Assembly: GCA_032164295.1 (NCBI GenBank)
Contig: JAJHTX010000001.1
Span: forward strand, 1,302,001 to 1,366,000
Source: Inonotus obliquus
Taxonomy: Eukaryota > Basidiomycota > Agaricomycetes > Hymenochaetales > Hymenochaetaceae
Direction: 5' to 3'
DNA length: 64,000 nucleotides
Shown: piece after piece, positions 1-10,765 of the stretch
Layout: the number at the start of each line of letters is the position of its first letter
Numbering within the stretch: position 1 is the stretch's first letter
The notes under the pieces: model-generated
Databases searched by the model: none
What the model was told of the DNA's origin: nothing
The model's input: only the letters and a program-made list of their open reading frames with translations
Translations under genes and position numbers: made by a program

Positions 1-1496
1 CGCTAGTGTTTGGTATAGGCGCCGCTTGGCTTTGTGTTTCACGCTCTCCTCGGTAGAGAGCTTCAGAATAAGCGTGAGGGTAAGGTTGGACATGCAAGCT
101 TTGGATGTGTGTCGATGGCGTTGTTGGCGTTGGCAGATATTGCGCCTGACAGTTCGTCGGTTCCGGTTGCGATAGATAAGAGGGCTGGGGTTGATGGACT
201 TGAGCATTGGAAGTGTATGTAGGAAGATGCGGAGGAGGTGGCCTGTAGGCATGATTTCGAACGGTGCTTCTTGCTATTGATGGAACCACAGAAGCAGGCT
301 CGGATACGCGGCCTAGATCATTGCCATAGTTTCGTTCGTAGCCTTCAGGAAGATGAGAGACCGGCGGGGTAACGAGCTGAGGTGAATTTTGGAACTGTGG
401 GCAAGAGAAGCCGTTTTGTGGCGGCGAAAGCTGCGCGAAGCCGATAAGGTGCTGCTTCTGCTGATACTCGATAGAAACGGGAGAATCTTGCAAGGATTCA
501 TCGGGAGGCTTCAGGCTGGCCATTGGAGGTGGCTCAATCTTCAGGACCTCTTGGTTTCTTGTTTCCCTATTATTAGATGCCATTGAACCATTTGCGGCAG
601 GAAGCATCGTGCCGTGTATTGCGGCACCCGTGCGGGAGAACTCGTCCTGGTGCTGCATCCTACGCTCATGTCCCGTAAATTTACGTCCACGGCGTGTGAA
701 TAGGAGGTTCTCCCGTCCGAGTGGGTGGGAGTGCTGGTTGAAATCTTTTAGAAAACATGTTAGATTCAATTGAGTCATACGTAATGAGGGAAAAAAAGAA
801 CGAACATTTTGCTTGAATGATAGAAGATTCAGAGTACGTCCTGTACCAAATCGATGCTGGGCAGCCTTCTTCTTCGATCTGAGTAGCAGTCAGTTGTTCA
901 CATGACTTAATATCAAAGCAGATTGAACAAACGTTACGATTTGGACCAGCACGATTCCTGTCCGGGAGCGCGTTGACGTACCTGCACCTCGAGTTTTTGA
1001 AATTCCGGGAGCATGTCAGCTTGATGATTTCATTGAAACCGGGTGGGACAGTCTTCGACCGGCAAGTATCGGCTTTAACGAATTCGACCGATTCTTGGTC
1101 TTCGAGCTCTGAGCGCCAGGTGAGGAACGCTTCCAGTGACTGAAATTTGAGCGGATATTCTTCATCAGAATCCTCAGGGCCATAGTGCGGACGAGCTTGG
1201 CTTTGGAGCTGGTGAAGGTGAGGAGCCGTAATCTGTGCCTGAGCCGTCGGCGGATGGACGGAGCAGTCTATAAGAGGAGGAGGACAGGTGATGTGGACAT
1301 CCTGAAGAGATCGAGGAGGTAAGAGAGGTTGCATGAATGCCGGTTCGTTGTGGTGAGGAGGAGGAGGATGCGTTGGGAGGATTGCATCTGGATGGGAGGG
1401 AGGGCGATGGAAGGGAGAGTTGGTGGAGTAGTGGGAGTTCATTGGAATTGTGCATGCGTGATAAACGTGTAGAAGTACATGGTGGTGGAAGGGCAA
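1..1496 (-). CDS. Zinc-cluster (WRKY-GCM1/FAR1-like) protein, 3' end outside window
   Basis: Partial gene; the reading frame is still open at position 1, so the C-terminus is missing. I join exons across two short introns, 932-879 (54 nt) and 805-745 (61 nt). The product has a His/Pro-rich N-terminus, then a domain starting near SLEAFLTWRSELED with VEFVKADTCRSK and PPGFNE. Putative metal ligands are a Cys in KLTCSR, a Cys in GCPAS and the pair HSH, followed by NLLFTRRGRKF. I associate this layout with a zinc cluster common in Agaricomycetes and related to the DNA-binding domain of MULE-type transposases and FAR1 proteins. After it comes a Gln/Pro-rich, probably disordered tail. No transposase core is visible, so a domesticated regulator is possible. 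The start at 1496 is uncertain: another ATG lies at codon 19 and an upstream exon cannot be excluded. Confidence 0.6.
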
Positions 1497-1854
1497 GGAC
1501 TGGCGAGGGGAAAGTGAGCAAGGGATACCCGGGCCAATATAGAGGGGGAAGGAAAACTGACGTACGTGTGAAACTATAGTAAATGTTTCTCAACCGATCA
1601 ATAATTCTAAACTCGGTGGCAGTGTTATCGTGAGCCACGAGGCGATCGAAGCTCTTCCGGAACCTTTTTTTGGTAACTCTCACCCGGCCTCCACTTCATC
1701 TCCCGCGGCAAGATTATGTAAATAACTGCTTCAACAGCAAGAATAAGTACATGATGAAAATGTCATTATTCAACTCGAGTGGTTCAAATCCGTGTGAGTA
1801 ATCAGTGCTAATCCGCAGTCCGTCCTCCTCCTTTAAGTCCGTGAATTAGTCCTT
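1497..1854. other. Intergenic gap between two minus-strand genes
   Basis: It holds the presumed promoter of the zinc-cluster gene and the 3' untranslated region of the PLC-like gene. ORFs here are shadows of the His/Pro-rich gene. An 11-base tRNA B-box look-alike at 1781-1791 has no matching A box. Confidence 0.6.
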
Positions 1855-3360
1855 TTATAGAATAGTCCATGCTCCAACAATCGTCCCCGCAATCGTCCCG
1901 ATACTAATCCACACGCCTGGCGGAACAGACAATGCCGTAATAGCAGCACTACTGCTCACCGTCGTCTCATCCGTGTCCGGGAGCGGTGTGGCAATTGGAG
2001 AAGTCGGTGCATATGTTACGCCGTTTAACGTCGCCGCTACTTCAAAGACGGATCCACCACCATACTCATAGAACTATACATATGCCTCATCATTCACATC
2101 GAAATTTACGCAATCGCATAGATCAGACTCACATCTACAAGCATGAAGTTGGGGTTCCGCCCATGTAGTCCTCCGCAGACCTCTGTGTGCTGCCCGAGAG
2201 ATCCATCGCCGCTAGCGGCATTCGTAGTGTTCAAAGCATCCTTGTCTGGTGCTATAGAGAACGTGATAACTTCAACCTGCTTGTAAAGGAAGTGGTTGAT
2301 CGTATATAGCTGCGTCGATGCATCACCACTGGTCCGATTGACGCTGCAGTCGAACAGCGCAGGATCCGTAATATCGAACGCGGTCTCCCACATGTTTGAG
2401 AATTCTAAGCGGACCAATTCAGATTTAGAAGCCTCGAGAGTATAATGCAATAATACTAGCCGTCTATAAGATATGGGACTTGAGAAGAATCTGCACTTGT
2501 GCTCAAGAAGGTAATCAATCGCTTGTTACTATCAATCAACTCCCCAAGCGTTGGCCAATCGGTGAACGCCAATGGCTGAGTCGGAGGGACATAAGATATA
2601 TCCACCAGGTCAGCAGATTGGAACACAGTATCGAACTGTGTTGGTGGTGCATTATCCGAGTTGACGATGAGTAACGTAACAACTACGAACATCCATCCGG
2701 AATCAGAGATGTAGATCAGGACGGCCTAAGCAAGGACACCGCACCTTCATCAGGGTTGTCATCCATCCAGCTTTTGACTGATCCCATCTCATCAGTCACG
2801 AATCAAACACGGGTCCAATAGTTTTGCTCACCTTTGCCAAGGTAGTCCTCCAACGTTCCACCATCGAATAGAAAGCAACTCGTATGGCAAAGGTGGATTT
2901 CACCGTTTTGCAAATGGGCCTGGCTTTGTAACATACGAATGCCATCATTAAGTTGTTGTGTGACTGTAAAATTTAATATGAAATAATCCATCGGATCTCG
3001 GTCAGAAACAAGGCTGCTGACGTACTGTCATGGTCTTGATTGGCAGCCACTGTTAGGAATACACAGGACAGTTGAGTAAAAAGGACGGCGATTTCATTGA
3101 TGCGGCGACTTACAGTTGTTGGCAGCAACGGCATAACTATTGTGAGCACCGACAAAGCTAATATTCCCGTAGCCTCTGTCACATAACTGCACGAATGAAA
3201 TTAGAATGGCACGTTCATTGTGAATGAAACGAGGACACCTCACCTCAGCATGTCCGTTGCATATGGTTGCACGTCTGTCGAGGGCGCGAGCTAAGGAATA
3301 GGGAAGTAGAGAAAGAGAAACAAGACATGAAAGAGCGGCCCGCGCAGTTTTAAGATGCAT
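1855..3360 (-). CDS. Secreted PLC-like phosphodiesterase (PI-PLC X-like fold)
   Basis: Seven-exon or larger model ending at TAA 1857-1855. The start at 3360 gives a hydrophobic N-terminus (signal peptide) ending near SLARALDRR, then CNGHAELCDRGYGNISFVGAHNSY, where the GAH motif carries the expected catalytic His. Further family blocks are TQQLNDGIRMLQSQAH, LCHTSC, GGTLEDYLGK, LLIVNSDN, WPTLGELID and YLID-EFSNMWETAF. The C-terminus contains FYEYGGGSVFEVAA and a final hydrophobic run (SIGTIAGTIVGAWTIL), compatible with a GPI anchor. Exon 1 is 3360-3244 and exon 2 starts at 3186. The intron 2460-2405 has a GC donor; reading through it, or using the next GT, gives a stop. By analogy the enzyme is extracellular or on the cell surface and may act on phosphoinositide- or GPI-like substrates; the substrate is not known. 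Confidence 0.87.
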
Positions 3361-3680
3361 TTGTAAGTAAGAGAATGTGAGTGAGTGATAGAATTGTTAG
3401 TAGATGAGGATGAGGATAGGGGAGAAGGAGGGAGGGTGGTGGAAGGAAGAGGACAAGAAAAGAAAAGGGGGCGAGCTGTAATTGAGGACCCGACTAAAAG
3501 TGGTGGGGCACAAGAAAAGCTGCATAGCCACAGGCCTACTTCACCGCAGCACGGGACTTCCTCGCCGTCTGTGTCGATCATTCCATGTCGATCACTTCCT
3601 TTCTCAAACAACCAATCACAGCTAGAAATCTCTCTCTTACTTGACTACCAGCTCAACCAGTCACGGTCAAGTCGGGTCGG
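3361..3680. promoter_or_regulatory. Shared divergent promoter, PLC-like gene / PAP2 gene
   Basis: A 320-bp gap between two divergent start codons. It contains a GA-rich (plus strand) stretch at about 3385-3470. ORFs on both strands here are low-complexity shadows. No specific factor site is claimed. Confidence 0.45.
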
Positions 3681-4414
3681 ATGGCGTGCGCTAGTGGTGT
3701 TGGTAGATGGATACTCGAAGAGGTGAGCCCTCCCTTGGTCATCGCTCACCCGCGTTTGAGCCCGGTCCGATTTGCCTCTGACACATTTCACTTTACCCTC
3801 TCTCAATAGACAAATCTCATCGTAACCGGTCTTACGGCCTGCTGCGTACTCTACACGCGTTCAGCAGGTGTTGCGTATTTCGCACTTGGCGCCGTTAGTT
3901 GTTCCTTATCTGTCAAGGCTATAAAGCGCATCATTCGTCAGGTCAGTCTGTCTGTTTTGCCGCTTAGATGGTGAATTTCAACCGCGAGAGAACAGCCTCG
4001 TCCTGTACATCCAGCATCTAAGAAGAAAACTTATGGGTACGCACTGCTTCGTTCAGTCCAGTGTTGTCCATTCTAAATCGCACTGCACTCGACTATAGAA
4101 TGCCCAGCACACATTCAGCAACAATCACCCATTTCGCAATCTACATCCCTCTTGCTTGTTTCTTCTTACCAATCCATCCAACGTTTCCTCAAACGCAACT
4201 AACAAGATACCTCCCATCGATCGTTGTACTTCCATGGGCTTTTGCTATCATTCGCTCCAGAATTTGGCTGGGGCATCATACTTGGCAACAATGCGCGGTC
4301 GGATGCTTGTATGGCACTGCGTTTGCGTTGGCTTGGTTCACCCTCTGGGTGAATGGTGCCAATTATTATGGACGGATTGTTGAGGAGCAGGTTAAGTCAT
4401 TTATTCCAATATAG
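3681..4414 (+). CDS. PAP2-family phosphatase, probable dolichyldiphosphatase
   Basis: Four exons: 3681-3722, 3810-3941, 3996-4036 and 4099-4414, coding about 176 residues. The joined protein shows the PAP2 signature in order: KRIIRQ-PRPVHPASKKKTYG (first motif, KX6RP-like), MPSTHSA (PSxHS, catalytic His) and SRIWLGHHTWQQ (SRxxxGxHxxxQ, nucleophile His). Hydrophobic segments alternate with these motifs, fitting an ER integral membrane enzyme. The KKTYGMPSTHSA junction and short loops fit dolichyldiphosphatases (Cax4/DOLPP1), which recycle dolichyl pyrophosphate for N-glycosylation. The protein is shorter than usual for that family (about 230-250), so another PAP2 subgroup is possible. Its 3' end is 84 bp from the convergent rhodanese gene. 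Confidence 0.82.
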
Positions 4415-4498
4415 AGCCTTTTCTTTGGATTCTGGACATTTTGGATATCTCGAGTTTAGATGTTTTACATTAATATCACGTATCATCATATTCTTTCA

Positions 4499-5016
4499 TC
4501 ACAGCTTAACCACCAACGCATCATCGTTCTTATACTTCTCAATCCATCCTTTAATTCCACCTTCAAGGTATAAAGCCTTACTCGTCGTAATACCCCTCTC
4601 ATTCAATGCATCCTGGTAATACGCAGCCACCTTCCGACCTCTCGAAGCCGGAGATCCGCACGACTGACAATGGAAGATCGCAAGCGGGATATTCGAGAGT
4701 ACGGTTACGACACCGCTACGAGTGGGGTAGAATGAGTGGGCAGGGAGGTTGATGGCACCGGGAATTGCATAGTCCTATCATTGGTTATGATCATAACCAT
4801 GATATCAGATCGCGAGAGGGTGAACTGATGAAAGTTTGATCTCACCTCAAAATCTGTGCGACGAACATCAACTACGATGTAATCCTTCCCCGGTGTTTTC
4901 GATCCCGACTTGATAATATCAGCTAGCGTTTCTGCTGTTATGCTTTCGGCCGAACTGAGCGGTTCTGGAAGCCCGGCTGACCATGAGGGTGTTGGTGTAG
5001 GAGATTGATCCGGCAT
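4499..5016 (-). CDS. Rhodanese/Cdc25-like single-domain protein (Ych1/Acr2 type)
   Basis: Two exons, 5016-4846 and 4774-4499, giving about 148 residues. The N-terminal half has LADIIKSG and DYIVVDVRRTDFE, the usual CH2A block of rhodanese domains. Exon 2 has DYAIPGAINLPAHSFYP, then the active-site region IFHCQSCGSPASRGRKVAAYY, and ends in a YLEGGIKGWIEKYK block. This matches small fungal phosphatase or arsenate-reductase-like rhodaneses. The active-site loop is odd: the first Cys is nine residues before the Arg, while the second gives the expected C-x5-R spacing. Biochemical activity is not established. A longer N-terminus upstream of 5016 is possible but does not look like this family. Confidence 0.8.
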
Positions 5017-5163
5017 AGTACAACTTGAAGAGAACGCTGTGTGGTGTAAGGGCAGAAGCAAGTCAAGCTCAGAGACACGACTCGATCGCGTCATTATAAA
5101 TATAATTTGGAAAGTCATAACTGTATATTGCAAGCAAAGCACATGACTAGAACGACGACGGTT

Positions 5164-6611
5164 TTATAACTTGAAGAGTTCTGGGTTCATATTCTACAAG
5201 GTTACGATGATTAGCATGGGTGAATCGAGGAAGGCAGCGATAATAGCGTACCATTTTACACAAACGCGCCACTAAACCGCCCAGCTGTACAAGTGTGCCT
5301 ACTCCTTCTAGTACTCGCATATGCGTAAACCCAATTTCCTGAGCAAGAAGCATTGATGAGCAGCGCCAAGGATATGAATGGCAAAAAAACTCACTTTGAT
5401 GTACTCCAGTTTCGTGTACTCGGGTAATCTAGCATAAAATCAGCGTCATCCCGTTTGAGAGAAAGAACGAAATACGCACTCGTCAAACGTCTTCACCACT
5501 CGAAAGATCGTAACCACAATGTCAACCGCACTGTATCCTTGATCCCAAAGTTCTGTAAGCTTCTCCATTGCGGTGTTGACGTCACCTTTCAAGCAAGCTC
5601 GAAGCATAGCTTGAACAAGAATTGGATGTGGCTGGTCGCAAACTTTAAACACATTGTCGCCAGAGACGAAGCCAAAGCCTGAATGCGTTGATTGAAGGTT
5701 GTTAATGGCTTGTCGCATATCACCCTCAGAAGTGAATATGAGAGCCGTTAGACCATCGTCGTTATATTGCACCTTTGTTTCACGAAGTATGAGTAAATTG
5801 GGATAGCCACGAAAGAAGAAAGGAACGCACCTTCTCCGATTCACATATCTCTAGCAAACGCTGCAGAATTTCCTGATCTCGTAGCTTGGCATATCTTAGA
5901 ATTGCACAACGAGATTGGATAGGCTCGATGATTTTATTCGACATGTTGCAAGCTAAGGCAAACCGGGTGGTGTTCGAGTAGATCTCCATTGTTCTTCGTA
6001 ATGCTTGTTGCGCGCCTGCTGTCATACTTCACAAGAGCCTAAGCACTACATCTTTTGAGGTAGACAGGAGGACGCTCACCTATCTGCCTCGTCTAGAATA
6101 ACGATCTTGTGTCTCCCTGGAGGAAGAGTCACCTTTTTCTGCGCAAAGGCCTTGATTTTGTTGCGGACGACGTCGATACCACTGCGAGATAGTAAGTATG
6201 GATCAAGCCGGGATACAGCCAGAGCACGCACCGCTCGTCCGAAGCATTGAGTTCTAACACGCCCTCCTTGTACGCATCTCCAAGAAGCTGGTGAGCGAGA
6301 CAGTGTATGCTCGTCGTCTTCCCAATACCCGGAAGGCCCTGAATTACATAAAAGTCAGCATTTGAAGGATATGGAATGTGCTGAAAAACGCACGGAGATG
6401 ATGATGTGTGGACAATTCCCATCCCTAGCAATGACCTTGAGACGCTCAATGGTGTCCGAGTTTCCAACGATTTCGTCTAAGATTTTTGGTCGGTACTTCT
6501 CCACCCTACAGGATGATCGTTAATAAGACCTCCAGATCACTGTTAGGGAGCTGACCATGGTAGTTCGTAAGGGATCTCATTGGCGGATTCTTTGCCTTTT
6601 GAAGCGGACAT
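5164..6611 (-). CDS. RFC4: Replication factor C subunit (yeast Rfc4, human RFC2)
   Basis: A clamp-loader AAA+ ATPase that helps open PCNA and load it at primer-template junctions in the nucleus. Joined exons start [19 protein letters not shown] and continue VEKYRP (RFC box). They then give the Walker [20 protein letters not shown], the Walker B VILDEADS (interrupted by an intron between DEAD and S), [18 protein letters not shown], the sensor/SRC region [26 protein letters not shown] and the C-terminal collar. Identity with yeast Rfc4 is visible along the whole length, including [17 protein letters not shown] near the end. The last small exon codes NMNPELFKL. Several introns of about 50-60 nt. 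The start codon lies only 89 bp from that of the divergent seryl-tRNA synthetase gene. Confidence 0.96.
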
Positions 6612-6700
6612 GATCGTGGAAGGGAGAGACGCGTTATTGACGTGTGTTTACGCGATGGTGAAGAAAAATACGCGTGACACGCGACTGACCTTGACCGAAC
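6612..6700. promoter_or_regulatory. 89-bp divergent promoter with MluI cell-cycle boxes
   Basis: This is the whole space between the RFC4 and seryl-tRNA synthetase start codons. It contains two perfect ACGCGT boxes (6629-6634 and 6670-6675) and two ACGCGA variants (6650-6655 and 6679-6684). In yeasts ACGCGT is the MBF site that drives G1/S transcription of replication genes, so its presence beside RFC4 fits. Whether it also affects the synthetase gene is inference. Confidence 0.7.
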
Positions 6701-8337
6701 ATGTCTTCCTCCAGATTTGCACGATTACGACCATGCACAACCAGACTATCTCGTCCGACAATATGTCGTTCTTCCGCAATAACGATAGTAAGTACTTCAG
6801 TGTGATGTTATAATTCAATGGCGCTCACGTAAGTTAGAAACGCCCCTTCAGCTCAACCTACATAAGTTGCAAAAATAAACAACCTCAAGTTACTGTGTCT
6901 TCTGGCCTTCCGAAACCCCTACTCGACTATCGGACCATGTCGGAAAGTATTCTATACAAATCACACAATGCATTCAACAGAAATGCGTCCGTCCCAGTTG
7001 GAGCATTACAATCTATCGGTCGACTCTACGAGAAACGCAAGATAGTTTCATCTACGCTAAACACAAAGCTGAATGCTCGTTCACCAATAGGTTACAAGGT
7101 GCGGAACTCTGACGGCGAAATGAGGAAAGCGGCATTAGAAGAAGCGAAGTCTCTCAAAACAGAGATCGCGTCACTAGAGCAACAGCTCTCGGAGATTGAA
7201 GAAGAGTTGCACTCGCTCGCGTTGACCATTCCGAACGATACGCATCCAGATGTTCCAATAGGCGATGCACCAAACGAGATTCTCCGACTTAACTCTGATC
7301 GAGAAGCTTCCGCGTCGCCGTCGCGAGACCATGTCCTCGTCGGTCGAGCTTTGAATCTTCTCGACTTGGAAGCTGCTGCGGTGGTTACAGGATCTTCCTG
7401 GTATTACCTTCTGAACGAAGGCGCAAAGTTAGAGATGGCGTTGTCCCAATATGCTCTTAACAAATCGCTTTCGCGCGGATTCAAACCTGTGACGACACCG
7501 GACGTCGTGAAGGCTGACGTTGCAATGCGATGCGGGTTTCAACCTCGAGACCAAGGCGATCCACCAGTACAGCAAATGTACCATTTACAAAGCGCGACTC
7601 CGGGACAACCGGAGCTGGTCTTGAGCGGAACAGCGGAGGTTCCTCTAGGTGGATTGTTTGCGAATAAGATTTTCAGAGAAGCCGAACTTCCGCTCAAAGT
7701 GGTTGGCATTGGCCGAGCGTTCCGCTCGGAAGCTGGTGCAAGGGGAGCAGATACCCGGGGACTCTATCGCGTACATCAATTTACGAAGCTGGAGCTGTTT
7801 GCAGTATGCAGTCAGGAAGCGAGCGATGAAATTATGGAAGAGATGCTCCAACTCCAACTTGACATTTTCGGAGGACTCGGTCTGCCTTTACGGTAAAGCA
7901 ACACTTTACTTCCGGATCCTATGTGTATGCTAATTTCTGTTCATGAAAGGGTCCTCGACATGCCGACCAAAGAACTCGGTGCAAGTGCCTACAGAAAATA
8001 TGACATCGAAGCATGGATGCCAGGTCGAGGCGGCTTTGGCGAGATTTCCTCTACATCGAATTGCACCGATTATCAAGCACGACGATTACTCATTCGCTAC
8101 CGACGTAATCACCCCTCTGAAAATGCCCCGGCTTCCTCTTCCGCCCAGCCTAGTGGTCCTATAGCATTTGCACACACTTTAAATGGAACCGCTGCTGCCA
8201 TTCCACGACTAATCGTTGCTCTTCTGGAGAACGGGGCACGATTCGACGAGGGTGGGAAGGCTGTGGGACTTAATCTACCGTCTTCATTAAAACCTTTCTG
8301 GCCAGGATCCAGCGAGAGTAGGATACAATGGTTTTGA
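6701..8337 (+). CDS. Seryl-tRNA synthetase, mitochondrial
   Basis: Three exons, 6701-6787, 6838-7892 and 7950-8337, giving 509 residues. Exon 1 codes an Arg/Ser-rich, acid-free leader ([19 protein letters not shown]), as expected for mitochondrial import. The next part contains the N-terminal coiled-coil tRNA-binding arm (about residues 95-145: Glu/Lys-rich with [12 protein letters not shown]). The class II core follows, with motif 2 [12 protein letters not shown], and motif 3 [17 protein letters not shown] near the end. [15 protein letters not shown] is the family's serine-binding block. The protein charges mitochondrial tRNA-Ser. I start at 6701 because the frame upstream of 6937 stays open only back to 6838, and a GT-AG splice joins it in phase to the targeting sequence. 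Confidence 0.92.
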
Positions 8338-8525
8338 TTCGATTGTTGTATTTACAGAGTTAACAAAATAGAAAGTTCACCTTGCCCAACTCTTTGGCTT
8401 AAAGTATTATGTAATCACTTGCCTTAAATTTATGGCTCCCTTCACCTTCACCTCTTTCAAGTTTCATCTAGCACTGTACCAGCCTTACATACTTGGCTCT
8501 TCACGTCGCATATCCAACAACTATC

Positions 8526-9773
8526 ATGTCTCGTACCTTCTCGATCCGCGGACAAGGCCTGAAGCTTAATACTCGAGCTGATATCGAGCCACATCTGAAA
8601 GCCCTTCGAGGGATGAAGGACGTCGAGGAAGTCCATTTCAGTGGGAACACATTGGGCGTTGAGGCTAGCGAAGCACTAGCGGAGGCTCTGAAGGATCTAA
8701 GGTCTCTGAAAGTACGTGTCTTCGCAATCAGAGCAAAGTAAAGTGCTAACGATGTTATCTGCATGACTCAGGTCGCAAATTTTGCAGATGTCTTCACGGG
8801 TCGTTTGATCACCGAGATTCCACTAGCACTAGCCGCCATTTGCAATTCCTTAAAAGATCTCACAACGCTTGTCGAGCTAGATCTCAGCGACAACGCGTTC
8901 GGAGGACGATCCGCCGACCCCATCGTACCCTTCCTAACTCAAAACCGCACATTCCAAATCCTAAAACTAAACAACAACGGTCTCGGTCCTGCAGGTGGAA
9001 CCATAATAGCAGAAGCTCTCCTCGAATCTGCGAGGCTCAGTAAAGCGGAAGGGAAAACATCGAGTTTGCGAACAATTATATGTGGAAGGAATAGATTGCA
9101 AGATGACTCGGCGTCGTTGTTTGCGAAGGCATTTGCTGCTCATGGAAATCTTGTCGATGTGAGGATGCCACAGAATGGGATCAGGATGGATGGAATCGCT
9201 GCTTTGGCTCGTGGCTTGGCTGTGAATCCACTGTTGCAGCACCTTGATTTGCAGGATAACTGCGCGAAGGGGAGTGGAACTCGTGCACTCGCCAAGGCAC
9301 TGTCTTCGTGGCCGGAATTGCGTATCCTGAACCTCTCGGAATGTCTACTTGGTGCTCGGGCTGGTATTGCACTGGCCACAGCCTTGAGTCAAGGGTCAAG
9401 TCCTAAGCTCGAGACGCTCAAACTCGAGTTAGGCGAGCTCGACCACCGGTCGCTAAGTATCCTCGCCAAAGCGATTCACGAACACGGCTCCGCAATTACG
9501 ACTCTCGAGATTGACGCCAACCGCGCAGACCCCGAAGACCAATGCATCCAAGATATCCGAGCCGCTCTAGCCGTGCACGGGCACGAAGATGCCTTAGACG
9601 AACTTGACGAGATGGAAGAGTATGAAGAAGAAGAAGAGAGCGAGGAGGAAGAGAAAGGTGCTGAAGAGGAAGAGGAGGCTGAGGAGAAGAAGGAGCCTGT
9701 TATTAAGGACGAGAAGGAAGACGCGGAGTTGGCGGAGGCAATGGCAAAGACGACAATTAATGACAAGTCATGA
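8526..9773 (+). CDS. RNA1: Ran GTPase-activating protein (Rna1-like)
   Basis: Two exons, 8526-8711 and 8772-9773, 395 residues. It stimulates GTP hydrolysis by Ran in the cytoplasm, which powers nuclear import and export. The body is a string of leucine-rich repeats of the RanGAP type, e.g. LDLSDNAFGG, LKLNNNGLGPAG, IICGRNRL and LDLQDN. The segment FADVFTGRLITEIP matches the fission-yeast Rna1 region FSDIFTGR, where the functionally important Arg sits. After about residue 340 it ends in a long acidic tail of Glu runs, also typical of the family. It follows the synthetase gene by 188 bp on the same strand. Confidence 0.95.
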
Positions 9774-9998
9774 TGACTGACCCGACAATTCTCTGTATAC
9801 CTCCGCAATGTCTCTGTAGAAGCGATGTGCCAATTTTTTTTGTATCAATGACTATATTTGACTAGATTATCAGTGCATTGAGGAGCTACACGTGACCGTG
9901 TTGAGGGCGAAAGTGCACCTGCAACAGTCGAGAATCACTTCTCCCGCTCTTACCTTGCATATCTCGATCCGCTCAGCTGTGTCGGTCCCAGAGTCAGC

Positions 9999-10765
9999 AT
10001 GACATCGCGTTATCCGTCTTCTCTAGCTCCAGATACGCTTCCACCAGGTTCAAGAGCGGCAAAGTCTCGTGCAAGGAGAGAACCCTCAGGGGCCTTCCAA
10101 CTCTTCCAAGCTCCTCAAATCCAACAATTCAAAGAAGCCTTCTCCCTAATTGATCAAGATGGGGATGGGATTGTGAGTGAGAAGGACTTGAAAGCCGTTT
10201 TTGCGAACCTTGGTAAGCCCTTTGAGCTTTGAATTATGGTCAAAGAATTGGTTGTTCACGATAAAGGGGTTCTCCTATCCTGTCATATACTCAGGCTTGA
10301 CACCCACACCCGCAATGCTAGATGGCCTACTCAACGCTCGCCCAGGAGCACATTTCCGATCCATATCAGGTACCGGAGGCCCCGATTCTGACATGCCAGA
10401 TAGAGGCGTCAACTTCCCGATGTTCCTTACGATGATGGGCGAACGTCTCTTTGAGTTCGACAGTGAAGCAGAACTTGTCGAGGCGTTTGAATGTTTTGAT
10501 GAGAATGACTCGGGGACAGTCAAGATGGACGAGATGAGAAAGTGGCTGAAGGATTATGGGGATCATATGAGCGAGGAAGAGGTATGTCTATGTTTTTTTT
10601 TGTTTGCCGAGTTGAGCCTTCGAGTGTATGTTTTCTGACCTGAATTTGCAGATTGATCGGTTGTTTAAAGGCCCTTTTACTGACAGACAAGGGAACTTCA
10701 AGTATCGGGAGTGGGTGAAGATGGTTCGTGTGAATGAAGATATCGAGGATGGCGACACTCGATGA
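9999..10765 (+). CDS. Myosin II regulatory light chain (EF-hand)
   Basis: Three exons, 9999-10212, 10295-10581 and 10652-10765, 204 residues. The first EF-hand, IDQDGDGIVSEKDL, has a complete set of Ca-binding positions. The second (DENDSGTVKMDEM) also looks partly competent. The last region (DRQGNFKYREWVKM) is degenerate. The segment SGAFQLFQAPQIQQFKEAF aligns with the phosphorylatable N-terminus of regulatory light chains, so I prefer Rlc1 over an essential light chain or calmodulin. It should bind the myosin heavy-chain neck and act in the contractile actomyosin ring. The N-terminal 45 residues are basic and Ser/Pro-rich. Confidence 0.87.

Noticed and set aside
1174..1683. Minus ORF of 169 codons
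   Set aside because: Overlaps the zinc-cluster gene in another frame; low-complexity Ser/Pro sequence from the same biased DNA.
1781..1791. tRNA B-box-like ggttcaaatcc
   Set aside because: No matching A box 30-60 bases upstream and no cloverleaf could be drawn around it.
3385..3726. Plus ORF of 113 codons upstream of the PAP2 exons
   Set aside because: Low-complexity start and no family; the PAP2 first exon reads a different frame from 3681.
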